From the NCBI GenBank assembly GCA_945877855.1, contig CAMDWA010000032.1:1-33509 (forward strand): a stretch of DNA of 33,509 nt, read 5' to 3'. The notes under the pieces are model-generated. The model made no database searches, was not told the origin of the DNA, and worked only from the letters and a program-made list of their open reading frames with translations. This DNA comes from Thermoflexus hugenholtzii JAD2 (lineage in GTDB: Bacteria; Chloroflexota; Anaerolineae; J036; Brachytrichaceae). The stretch's first letter is position 1; each line of letters begins with the position of its first letter. Positions 1 through 6,462 of this stretch are shown here, piece after piece. A program made the position numbers and the translations under genes.

Positions 1-32
1 AAACCCTCTCCGAGAAAAATCAAAGCGATAAG

Positions 33-120
33 GTCAAAATCACGAGAGGGCCTTTAGGCGCGTGGACAAAGCTCACATGCCTAAAGGCCCTCTCGTGATT
101 TTGACGAAAATTTGTTTTAC
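33..120. repeat. Family A hairpin, copy A1
   Basis: Perfect 27-bp inverted repeat (33-59 with 79-105) around a 19-nt loop. The outer stem is GTCAAAATC/GATTTTGAC and the inner stem is unique to this copy. It is followed by GAAAATTTGTTTTAC (106-120), which recurs in inverse orientation at 24434-24448. It lies just past the stop of the minus-strand chitinase-like gene, so it could double as its transcription end, but there is no clean T-tract directly after the stem. Confidence 0.85.
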
Positions 121-145
121 TTGCCCTGTTTTTTGAAAGCTACAG

Positions 146-1525
146 TTAACGCAGCCCAGCCGCAATGGCCTTAACCAAATCGCCTTGAACGGCATCGGCA
201 GACAATTCCCAAATCATCACACCGCCGAGATCGCGGCTGAGCACATAATTCATTTTGCGCCCAATGGCTTGCGGGTCATCGTAGCCCCAAAAGATACCTG
301 CCGTTTTGTTATACAGCCAAGCACCTTGGGTCACGTCATCTCGAAAATTCTCGTATTGGGCATCGGTTTCGCGCAAGGCCTTTAAAGCGCGATAGCTCGA
401 AGTGCCATCACCATGCGACCCGGGAGCGGCGGCTTGGGCGGGTTGCCATAACCCATTGTTGGTGGGGCCAACGCCCTGCCAACCACGCCCAAAAAACGCC
501 ACGCCCATCACCATTTTTTTAACCGGAACCCCGCCATTTAAATAAGTTTGAATGGCAGAATCGGTCCAAGTTTGGTAGGAATAAACTGGGTTGGCGGATG
601 AGCCATAAAGTGACGAATGAAAATTAGTATAGTTGTCCCACGTGCCATGAAAATCGTAAGACATAACGCTGATGTAGTCAAGATAATTGTGAATTTTATT
701 GATTTCAATTTTCTTGATCTTTTCTTGGGTGGCTGGGGCGGCAATTGACAACCAATATGATTTTTGGGTGGTGGTCGTTAAGGCATTTAATTGCTCACGA
801 AATTCGGCCAACAGTGCAGTGAAATTTTGAGTATCTTGAGCGCGATAGTTCTTGCTTGCACCCTCTACGCCCGGAAATTCCCAATCGATATCGATGCCAT
901 CAAACACCCCGGCAGCGCTAATACCCTCACCCACAAACCCTTTGATATAAAGATCAACACATGACTCGACAAATTTTTTGCGCGATTCAGCCGTCAATGC
1001 CACATCCGAAAATTTATCCGACCAATCCCATCCGCCAACCGAAATCATGATTTTCAAATTAGGGAATTGGGTTTTGAGTTTGCGCAATTGGTTCAAGTTG
1101 CCTTTTAGCGTAGCAGCCGCTTCGTCATCGGCAACCCCATCGACACTATTGGCAGCGGTATGGGCCTTTTGAATATCGGCGACCGGATCTCCCAGGACAC
1201 ATTTTAGGTCACTTGAGATATTTGAAAAGGCGTAATTGATATGCGTTAATACCTTAGCCGAGCCGCTTTCGCGAATGTCTTTGACATAATAATTTTGGCT
1301 AGCCACCGCACCCGCTGGATAATAACCAATGACATGCTTAGGCGGCGGCAAGGGTGTTGCCGTTGGCGCAATGGCTGCCGAGGGTGGTTTGGGCGGCGCA
1401 CTGCCCGCGCCACCTTGTCTTTGGCTGCTTTCGGGCACAGCGCTTTGCGGCGAACATGCAGTTAGGCTGATGACGATCAGGGTCGCCATCGTAAGGGCGC
1501 GGAAAAGTTGAGAGTATGAACACAT
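146..1525 (-). CDS. GH18 chitinase-like lipoprotein
   Basis: Predicted secreted, lipid-anchored family 18 glycoside hydrolase of 459 aa. Residues 1-24 form a lipoprotein signal ending in the lipobox LTAC (Cys24), followed by a Pro/Ala/Ser linker to about residue 63 and then a complete TIM-barrel domain. Visible GH18 motifs are SVGGW (162-166), the catalytic DGIDIDWE (209-216, acid/base Glu216), MSYDFHG (288-294) and a late GGVMIWE. Family knowledge: retaining hydrolysis of beta-1,4-GlcNAc polymers such as chitin; peptidoglycan or glycoprotein glycans are alternatives. I chose the start at 1525 because it puts the signal peptide at the N-terminus. The longer reading to 1636 adds 37 residues that run into a dispersed repeat. 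The gene is monocistronic. Substrate is not determinable from sequence. Confidence 0.9.
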   Translation of the reverse strand: MCSYSQLFRALTMATLIVISLTACSPQSAVPESSQRQGGAGSAPPKPPSAAIAPTATPLPPPKHVIGYYPAGAVASQNYYVKDIRESGSAKVLTHINYAFSNISSDLKCVLGDPVADIQKAHTAANSVDGVADDEAAATLKGNLNQLRKLKTQFPNLKIMISVGGWDWSDKFSDVALTAESRKKFVESCVDLYIKGFVGEGISAAGVFDGIDIDWEFPGVEGASKNYRAQDTQNFTALLAEFREQLNALTTTTQKSYWLSIAAPATQEKIKKIEINKIHNYLDYISVMSYDFHGTWDNYTNFHSSLYGSSANPVYSYQTWTDSAIQTYLNGGVPVKKMVMGVAFFGRGWQGVGPTNNGLWQPAQAAAPGSHGDGTSSYRALKALRETDAQYENFRDDVTQGAWLYNKTAGIFWGYDDPQAIGRKMNYVLSRDLGGVMIWELSADAVQGDLVKAIAAGLR

Positions 1526-1631
1526 TTTTGTAATTAAACGCAAATCCCTGTGAATATTAGAAAGGGGTCTTCTCAATAATGTAATACCAACCTCAAGATC
1601 AAGATGGATTTTGGCTGCACATATTTTGTGC

Positions 1632-1745
1632 GTCATTCCGACCCTTCGACAAGCTCAGGGTAAACTACGAGGAGGAATCTTTGCGTAAACATAATCATCA
1701 TGCTGATTTTCCGCAAAGACCCCTCGCTTCGCATCGGGGTGACAT
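1632..1745. repeat. Dispersed fold-back repeat (CTTCGACAAGCTCAGGG type)
   Basis: The segment begins GTCATTCCGACCC and ends CGGGGTGACATGG. It contains CTTCGACAAGCTCAGGG and internal inverted words (ATCTTTGCG at 1677-1685 against CGCAAAGAC at 1712-1720). Intergenic repeats of this type are common in several environmental phyla. It covers the upstream end of the longest reading of the chitinase-like gene, which supports the shorter start. Confidence 0.6.
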
Positions 1746-1804
1746 GGCAATTTATTTAACCTGTTTTATTCCATTTTGATGAAGTAGTTGGTATAAGATA
1801 AATA

Positions 1805-1871
1805 GAGCAGATGCCGAGTTGATGAAAGGTTTTGCCGATTTCCTCAATTTTTACCCTTTCTTTTGGGGTAA
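1805..1871. repeat. Family A solitary left flank with a minor hairpin
   Basis: GAGCAGAT, then GAGTTGATGAAAGG, then TTTTGCCGATTTC (1805-1842), nearly identical to 33317-33354 and to the left flanks of the complete hairpins at 11643 and 24323. The complementary right tail is absent. Instead a short TTACCC (1851-1856)/GGGTAA (1866-1871) hairpin follows. Confidence 0.75.
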
Positions 1872-1957
1872 CACTTTAGTGTATAAGAGATTTTCCTAGA
1901 TTGGTCGTGGGGCAAAGGTTGCAAATTTTGCTACGTCGAGCGATTCATATCTCGTTC

Positions 1958-1963
1958 TATAAT
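1958..1963 (+). promoter_or_regulatory. -10 box of EamA gene, leaderless type
   Basis: TATAAT ends 8 nt before the ATG at 1972. There is no Shine-Dalgarno sequence in between and no clear -35. Transcription would begin at or within about two bases of the start codon. Confidence 0.6.
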
Positions 1964-1971
1964 CGCCGCCC

Positions 1972-2844
1972 ATGTCTAGTCTGCTCGGCGTTTTCCTCGG
2001 TTTAGCCTCTGCCATTGTATGGGGCAGTGGTGATTTTTTCGGCGGGCGGGCGGCGCTCAAGGCCAGCCAATATCAAGCGTTATTGCTAACCGGCGTGGCG
2101 GGCTGGCTGGCCTTGTTGGGGTTAATGTTGGTATTCGGCGAATCATTGCCAACCGGGCAAAATGTGATGTGGGCGCTTGTGGCAGGTCTAGGCGGCGCAT
2201 TGGGGCTTCTATCGCTTTATCACGGGTTGTCGCTAGGCAATTCGGCCATTGTCGCGCCCACTTCGGCTGTCACCAGCGCCGCCGTCAGCGTTATTTATGG
2301 CAGCCTGCGCGATGGCTTACCCAACCCGCTCAAGCTACTCGGCTTTGTCTTGGGGCTATTGGGCATTTGGTTTGTGGCGCAAACAAGCAGCAGCAACAGC
2401 CAAAATATCGGCGAGGGTCAAGTGCCTCCCAAAAAGCCGAGCACCTCACCTTTAATTTTTGCGCTGTTGGCGGGTTTAGGCTTTGGCCTGTTTTTTGTCT
2501 TTATCGCCCAAGTCGAATCTACAGCCGTGTTTGCGCCGCTGGTGGTCTCACGTTTAGCCATCATTGTGGTCGCCATCGGCTTACTAATCATTCAGCGCCA
2601 AGCCATCCCCAACCCCCTGCGCAACCCCGCCGGTGTGGTGGCTGGCTTGTTTGATGTGGGCGGCAATGTGTTATTTTTGTTCGCCAAACAATACGCTCGT
2701 TTCGATGTCGCATCGGTCTTATCGTCGCTTTACCCAGCCAGCACAGTTTTATTGTCATGGCTTATTCTCAAAGAGCGCTTAAGCAAAACCCAAGTGCTTG
2801 GGCTTTTGATTTGTTTGGTCGCCGTTGGGTTAATATCGATATAA
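1972..2844 (+). CDS. EamA/DMT-family permease
   Basis: Integral membrane protein of 290 aa in the drug/metabolite transporter (EamA) superfamily. About ten hydrophobic segments form two homologous halves. The N-terminal half contains the typical WGSGDFF and AxxxxPTSAVTSAAVSVIYG stretches. The second half ends with the characteristic SSLYPASTVLLSWLILKERL, a hallmark of the last helices of EamA repeats. A Ser/Asn/Pro-rich hydrophilic linker (about residues 137-155) joins the halves. The family exports or exchanges amino acids, nucleotides and other metabolites; the substrate here is unknown. Translation appears leaderless, with TATAAT 8 nt before the ATG. The gene stands alone between repeats. 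Confidence 0.9.
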   Translation: MSSLLGVFLGLASAIVWGSGDFFGGRAALKASQYQALLLTGVAGWLALLGLMLVFGESLPTGQNVMWALVAGLGGALGLLSLYHGLSLGNSAIVAPTSAVTSAAVSVIYGSLRDGLPNPLKLLGFVLGLLGIWFVAQTSSSNSQNIGEGQVPPKKPSTSPLIFALLAGLGFGLFFVFIAQVESTAVFAPLVVSRLAIIVVAIGLLIIQRQAIPNPLRNPAGVVAGLFDVGGNVLFLFAKQYARFDVASVLSSLYPASTVLLSWLILKERLSKTQVLGLLICLVAVGLISI

Positions 2845-2851
2845 AATTCTC

Positions 2852-2905
2852 GTCAAAATCATAATTCCTCTACCTTCGTAGAGGATAGGGGATTGTATTT
2901 TTGAC
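2852..2905. repeat. Family A hairpin, imperfect copy A2
   Basis: GTCAAAATC (2852-2860) and ATTTTTGAC (ending 2905) bracket a CCTCTAC/GTAGAGG stem (2867-2873/2878-2884) with a CTTC loop. Pairing between the two is imperfect. It sits 7 nt after the EamA stop, so a terminator role is plausible. Confidence 0.6.
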
Positions 2906-2934
2906 ATATATGGAGCAAATTCCTAGAACTTGGT

Positions 2935-3011
2935 TATATCTGCCCTCACTCCTTTAGGGAGATAAGGGGATTTGGCAGGTTTTAATTTACTGGGGCGTGA
3001 TCGCTCGATCA
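2935..3011. other. Short inverted repeats between convergent genes
   Basis: A weak stem (TGCC...CTCC ttta GGAG...GGCA, about 2941-2978) is followed by TGATCG-CT-CGATCA (2998-3011). The latter includes the stop codon of the minus-strand PIN toxin. It may serve convergent termination. No gene is seen. Confidence 0.35.
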
Positions 3012-3446
3012 TAAGATACTGTTTTTTTGCCTATACAAGATAAGTGTTTCTCCAGCAATCAGCACGGGGGCGTTAATAAATTGTTCTACTGCTTGATTGT
3101 GTAAGTGTTTTCTGTCAAAACTTACTAATACATCAACGGCTGCTTTTTTTGCTGCGGCAATGATAGGTGCATCAAATGGGTCAGTGACATAAGCATATGC
3201 GTTTCTGATTTCTTGTAGATCAGCATTGACGATATGCCAATACGGTTGGGTTCGTAACTGGGCGAGTGTTTTTATCTGGTCTGGCTTTTTTAGCTGCAAG
3301 TTAGTTTCAACTTCAACGAACGCATGATTACAGGTAACCAGTTCTAATTGTTGTGTTTGCGCCAGTCTTACCAGTTCAAATGATGCACCTGTAAGCGATA
3401 TACATGTAGCAAATATAACATTTGCATCAAAAAATACCCTAAACAT
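3009..3446 (-). CDS. PIN-domain toxin (VapC-like), module 1
   Basis: Predicted PIN-family ribonuclease toxin of 145 aa. Acidic residues expected to bind the catalytic metal are visible: Asp7 in FFDAN, Glu in FVEVE, Asp in DPFDAPIIAAA and Asp in SFDRKH. Its start lies 8 nt inside the end of the upstream AbrB-like antitoxin gene, the standard coupled TA arrangement. It is clearly paralogous to the toxin at 16886-17317: both share D-P-x-D-A-P-I-I-A-A, SFDRKHLH and an INAPV tail. Family knowledge: VapC-type toxins cleave specific RNAs, often tRNA or rRNA, and are neutralised by direct binding of the antitoxin. The RNA target here is not predictable. Confidence 0.85.
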   Translation of the reverse strand: MFRVFFDANVIFATCISLTGASFELVRLAQTQQLELVTCNHAFVEVETNLQLKKPDQIKTLAQLRTQPYWHIVNADLQEIRNAYAYVTDPFDAPIIAAAKKAAVDVLVSFDRKHLHNQAVEQFINAPVLIAGETLILYRQKNSIL

Positions 3447-3732
3447 GGGTTTGTTCTAACTCTTGACTTAGTTCAGGGTATGCTTTTTGAAAGGCAATTG
3501 CACGGTTTTCTTGCCACTCGTCATACGTAATTCCTGCAGCTTTTAGTGCTTTTTCAAACTCGTTTTCAATTTCAAATGTTTGTTCGTTTAATGCGCGAAT
3601 AGAGATTTCGCCATTGTTTTTGATGACCCAAGCAACATTACTTCCCTTATCTACGCCTAGCTTTTCGCGGATGATCTGGGGCATGATGAGGTGTCCTTTT
3701 ACGCCCATCTTCACTACTTCAATTGTTGACAT
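3439..3732 (-). CDS. AbrB/SpoVT-family antitoxin, module 1
   Basis: Small DNA-binding antitoxin, 97 aa. The N-terminal swapped-hairpin AbrB domain (about residues 1-47) reads MGVKGHLIMPQIIREKLGV then KGSNVAWVI. The acidic helical C-terminal half (about 50-97) is the expected toxin-binding part. The start at 3732 is 8 nt after AGGAG. An ATG at 3738 is too close to it, and the longer reading to 3831 would run through the promoter. The gene precedes and overlaps its PIN partner by 8 nt. A -10/-35 pair and an 8-bp palindrome lie directly upstream, consistent with autorepression by the complex. Confidence 0.85.
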   Translation of the reverse strand: MSTIEVVKMGVKGHLIMPQIIREKLGVDKGSNVAWVIKNNGEISIRALNEQTFEIENEFEKALKAAGITYDEWQENRAIAFQKAYPELSQELEQTHV

Positions 3733-3750
3733 TTGCATAGCTCCTATATA

Positions 3751-3802
3751 AGTTATAACTATTATAACTTTTAGTATACTTGGTTTTGTTTTATTAGACC
3801 AA
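3751..3802 (-). promoter_or_regulatory. Promoter and operator of TA module 1
   Basis: On the minus strand: TTGGTC (3797-3802), an 18-nt spacer and TATACT (3773-3778). Three nt downstream comes the perfect inverted repeat AGTTATAA-TAG-TTATAACT (3751-3769), then AGGAG (3741-3745). The palindrome occupies the initial transcribed region, a typical autorepressor site. It is unrelated in sequence to the operator of the paralogous module at 16536. Confidence 0.75.
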
Positions 3803-3899
3803 GTTGATCTGTTTTTTGTTCGATCAGGCAAAATTATGGGCAGCCGGTCTTAGTAATATTAAGTTGCTGTTTTGATCTTTATACTACAATCTCACATCG

Positions 3900-3918
3900 A
3901 TAGTGAAATCGGTGAACC
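3900..3918. repeat. Family A solitary right tail
   Basis: ATAGTGAAATCGGTGAACC closely matches the right tail of the complete copies (GTGAAATCGGC then GAAAACC), but no complementary left arm is present. It lies about 20 nt upstream of the phosphatase -10 box. Confidence 0.5.
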
Positions 3919-3936
3919 TGCGCTATCTTTTTAATT

Positions 3937-3942
3937 TAAAAT
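3937..3942 (+). promoter_or_regulatory. -10 box of phosphatase gene, leaderless type
   Basis: TAAAAT ends 6 nt before the ATG at 3949, with no Shine-Dalgarno sequence. Confidence 0.5.
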
Positions 3943-3948
3943 TTTGCT

Positions 3949-4689
3949 ATGCAGTTCTACTTTATACGCCACGCCCAATCGCAAAATAATGCGTTATGGG
4001 ATGCGACCGGCTCAGATGCCGCCCGCCTCGAAGACCCCGAACTCACCCTGATTGGGCAACAACAAGCCCAATATGTGGCCGAATTTATGCGGGTTGGGCA
4101 AACCAAAGCCGCCACCAACACCCACAAACACAAACACGACCCGCAAAATGTGCATGGGCTTGAGCTAACCCATTTATATTGCAGCCTAATGACCCGCGCC
4201 GCACAAACCGCCACCGCCATCGGCAACGCCATCAATTTGCACCCAGTGGCATGGCCCGATGTGCATGAACATGGCGGCATCTATTTAACCAATACCGCCG
4301 GTGAACGGGTGGGCTTGCCCGGCAAACCACGCAGCTACTTCAGGCAAAACTTCCCACATTTGCAATTGCCCAACGACCTTGATGAACAGGGTTGGTGGCA
4401 AAACCGCCCGTTTGAAGTTTGGGATGTATGTAACCAACGCGCCGCGCGTTTTGTAAATGAGCTACAAGCCCGGCATGGCAATAGCAATGATCGGGTGGGC
4501 GTGGTCAGTCATGGGGCGTTTTATGGCTCGGTCATGCGTTACATTCTAAAAATGCCGCCTTACGACGATCATCCATCTTGGTTTACGCTCAACAATGTCG
4601 CCATCACCCGTGTTGACTTTAACCCCAAAGAAATTTTGGTGGTTTACATGAATCGCTGTAACTTTTTGCCCAGCGAAATGGTAAGTTGA
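3949..4689 (+). CDS. Histidine phosphatase superfamily protein
   Basis: 246-aa member of the phosphoglycerate-mutase-like (clade 1) histidine phosphatases. The catalytic motif is at the extreme N-terminus, FIRHAQSQNN, with the His that becomes phosphorylated. The other pocket residues are visible as the TRAAQTATAIG segment, the Glu in VHEHGGIY (the likely acid) and the second His in GVVSHGAFYGSVMR. The mid-region PGKPRSYFRQNFP and the WW/W-rich segment are insertions seen in diverse environmental members, so the substrate cannot be named. Its stop codon lies within a tandem-word fold-back shared with the convergent kinase. A leaderless start is likely. Confidence 0.85.
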   Translation: MQFYFIRHAQSQNNALWDATGSDAARLEDPELTLIGQQQAQYVAEFMRVGQTKAATNTHKHKHDPQNVHGLELTHLYCSLMTRAAQTATAIGNAINLHPVAWPDVHEHGGIYLTNTAGERVGLPGKPRSYFRQNFPHLQLPNDLDEQGWWQNRPFEVWDVCNQRAARFVNELQARHGNSNDRVGVVSHGAFYGSVMRYILKMPPYDDHPSWFTLNNVAITRVDFNPKEILVVYMNRCNFLPSEMVS

Positions 4690-4760
4690 TAGTAGATAGT
4701 TGAAAGTGATAGTGATAGTTGCGTATTTAACTCTCAACTATCACTATCAACTATCTACTT
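4683..4760. repeat. Family B tandem-word fold-back, copy B1
   Basis: The left arm 4691-4720 is built of AGTAGATAGTTGA- and TAGTGATAGT-like words. The right arm 4735-4760 is its near-perfect complement. The element contains the stop codons of both convergent genes (TGA at 4687-4689, TAG complementary to 4755-4757). It could act as a bidirectional terminator stem. Confidence 0.8.
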
Positions 4761-5699
4761 CATACGCTCAACCCTCAGCGCCTCACCCGACCCCATCACT
4801 TCGGTGGCGAGGCTGCCCAAGCGGTTTGCCAATTGCCCAGTTTGCGGCAATGCCCAACCATGCAAACAGCCATAAATTGCGCCAGCGCTAAAGGCATCGC
4901 CCGCGCCGGTGGTATCGATGACCTTGGCAGGCACGGCGGGTAACGAATGGGCTTGGTCGCGGGTGGCGATGACGCAGCCATTTGCGCCAAGCTTGAGCGC
5001 AACCATACAAACCCCCGTGTCAAAAAAAGACGCAAGCAATTCAGGCACGGTTGGCTGACCTTGGGCCAATGGGGTCGGCATGATGGCCTCGGCCTCGTCG
5101 CGCCCCATCACGCACAACGCCAAATGCGGCAACAAGGCCCGTATTTGCTCGGGCGCATTTTGGGCCGGGTAAAGCGCGGGGTCAAGCGAAATAGGTATTT
5201 GACGCTGCCGCGCCCATTCAACCGCCTGCCACACCGCCGCCCGCTGCGGCAAATTGAGCAAGGCATAACCCGAAATGTGCAGCCAATCGGCCTGCTCAAA
5301 CAGCGCGGGGGGCATTTGGCCCGGGTCGGTGTGAACATTGGCCCCACGATGGGTAAACATACTGCGTTCACCATCGGGGGTGATGGCGTTGAACAACACC
5401 GAAGTGCTAACAATGGGGTCACGCTGCACGGTGCTGGTCGCTACCCCACAGCGCTGCAAGGCTTGCAAGGCAATGCTGGCCCATTCATCTTGCCCAACCC
5501 GCCCGATGATGTGAGCGGTCAGGTGTTGGAGGCCGCCCAGCCTGCCCAATTTTGCCAGCACCACCGCCGCATTGCTAGCCGAGCCGCCCAGCGACAATTG
5601 TATGCCGCTGGTCAGCACCTCGCCACCCAGTGCCGGTAGCGCTGGCACGCGCATTTGCACATCAATATTGATATCGCCGAGCAGTAAAACGTGTTTCAT
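4755..5699 (-). CDS. PfkB-family carbohydrate kinase
   Basis: 314-aa ribokinase/PfkB-type sugar or nucleoside kinase. The N-terminal strand is LLLGDINIDV. PfkB signature 1 is recognisable in the GGSASNAAVVLAKLG substrate-binding region. The C-terminal signature DTTGAGDAFSAG carries the catalytic Asp and the anion-hole GAGD. NPDR-like substrate specificity cannot be read out; members phosphorylate ribose, fructose, adenosine, KDG and others. The start at 5699 begins the domain exactly. The upstream transposase gene stops one nucleotide before it, so transcription and translation may now be driven through the transposase. The stop codon is inside fold-back B1. Confidence 0.9.
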   Translation of the reverse strand: MKHVLLLGDINIDVQMRVPALPALGGEVLTSGIQLSLGGSASNAAVVLAKLGRLGGLQHLTAHIIGRVGQDEWASIALQALQRCGVATSTVQRDPIVSTSVLFNAITPDGERSMFTHRGANVHTDPGQMPPALFEQADWLHISGYALLNLPQRAAVWQAVEWARQRQIPISLDPALYPAQNAPEQIRALLPHLALCVMGRDEAEAIMPTPLAQGQPTVPELLASFFDTGVCMVALKLGANGCVIATRDQAHSLPAVPAKVIDTTGAGDAFSAGAIYGCLHGWALPQTGQLANRLGSLATEVMGSGEALRVERMK

Positions 5700-5700
5700 T

Positions 5701-6195
5701 TTAAAAATACGACTCAGGCGTAACGTCATACATAACGCTAACTTCACGCAATGGGGGACTGGCATACAAACTAAAGTGCGAGCTTACACCCTTGTAATGT
5801 GGTGCGTTATCGATATCTAACACATACTCTAATGCTGCAACTGTGCTGGTTGCTACATGATGTGTTTTTTGATTTTCCACATAGGCCACAGCTATTGGCA
5901 GCTGTTTTTCGCCCAGGGTTAGCACGCCATAGCCGCGTTGCCATTGCAATTTAAATTCATGCGAGCTTGCGCCTTTTACAAGATGTAACAAATCTGCAAT
6001 CGCTACTTTAGGCGGCACCGACACAATCATATGAATATGGTCATGCCAGCCATTAATTGCATGAACCATTGTTTCAAGCTCATTGGCTTTGCGAACGCAA
6101 TATGCAAACAAACGCGGCTCAATGTCAGGGGTAATGAGCGCCTCGCGGTTTTTTGTGCTCCAAATTAAATGATAAAACGTGCGCCAATATGACAT
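5701..6195 (-). CDS. REP-associated tyrosine transposase (Y1_Tnp, IS200-like fold)
   Basis: 164-aa single-strand DNA transposase of the HUH superfamily. The metal-binding pair is His53-x-His55 in HDHIHMIV. The nucleophile is Tyr105 in AYVENQKTHH, followed by the conserved Asn-Gln and His-His that mark the RAYT/IS200 group. The N-terminal YHLIWSTKNR is also typical. There is no tnpB or accessory gene. Palindromes lie directly upstream (6251-6347) as expected for REP-RAYT loci, where the domesticated enzyme nicks and moves REP hairpins. A GATAAT box ends 8 nt before its ATG. The last residues (about 150-164) may derive from the former kinase leader, since the stop is one base from the kinase ATG. 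Confidence 0.88.
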   Translation of the reverse strand: MSYWRTFYHLIWSTKNREALITPDIEPRLFAYCVRKANELETMVHAINGWHDHIHMIVSVPPKVAIADLLHLVKGASSHEFKLQWQRGYGVLTLGEKQLPIAVAYVENQKTHHVATSTVAALEYVLDIDNAPHYKGVSSHFSLYASPPLREVSVMYDVTPESYF

Positions 6196-6209
6196 ATTGG
6201 GGCATTATC
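6184..6209 (-). promoter_or_regulatory. Transposase promoter box and start-codon palindrome
   Basis: GATAAT (6204-6209, minus strand) ends 8 nt before the ATG. The perfect palindrome CCAATATG-A-CATATTGG (6184-6200) covers the start codon. It could be an operator, or an RNA hairpin that occludes initiation. Confidence 0.5.
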
Positions 6210-6250
6210 TCCGATGATTTGCTTGCGCTAGTTAAATGCACTGTGCATAT

Positions 6251-6363
6251 GCCCGTGAATACACTTTTCAAACGCGCTGAAGCGCGTTCGCCGGATTTTT
6301 AATGCGTTTTAACGCATTTGTTTTATTCAGACCGTGAAATTCACGGGCAGGCATACGCAAATC
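6251..6363. repeat. Family C palindromic element next to RAYT
   Basis: Outer arms CCCGTGAA (6252-6259) and TTCACGGG (6340-6347) bracket AACGCGCT-GA-AGCGCGTT (6271-6288) and AATGCGTT-TT-AACGCATT (6301-6318). The right end is CCGTGAA-A-TTCACGG followed by GCAGGCATACGCAAAT. The right-end unit recurs at 16362-16396. This is the natural candidate for the REP substrate of the adjacent transposase. Confidence 0.7.
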
Positions 6364-6462
6364 TGTGCTGAAAGACAAATTCTAAGTCTTAATTTGGCGC
6401 ATCTGCCACCCCCCCCGATAGCCAGCGCATGAAACCCTGCCCGAGCGAAGCCGAGGCCGCAG
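6364..6462. other. Leader of the GT-C gene, no promoter recognised
   Basis: AAAGAC...GTCTT forms a small hairpin near 6371-6390. A run of eight C follows near 6410. No convincing -10 or Shine-Dalgarno sequence is seen ahead of the TTG/GTG starts. Confidence 0.3.

Noticed and set aside
33-105. Integron attC sites as explanation for the variable hairpins
   Set aside because: The conserved tails lack the RYYYAAC/GTTRRRY core sites, stems are nearly perfect without extrahelical bases, and no integrase or cassette array is present.
1525-1636. N-terminal extension of the chitinase-like gene
   Set aside because: It would bury the lipoprotein signal peptide and begins inside a dispersed repeat.
2169-2654. 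161-residue frame inside the EamA gene
   Set aside because: Out of frame with the permease motifs; no recognisable domain.
4947-5639. 230-residue open frame antisense to the PfkB gene
   Set aside because: No domain or promoter is visible; the kinase on the other strand has full signatures, so this is a shadow frame.
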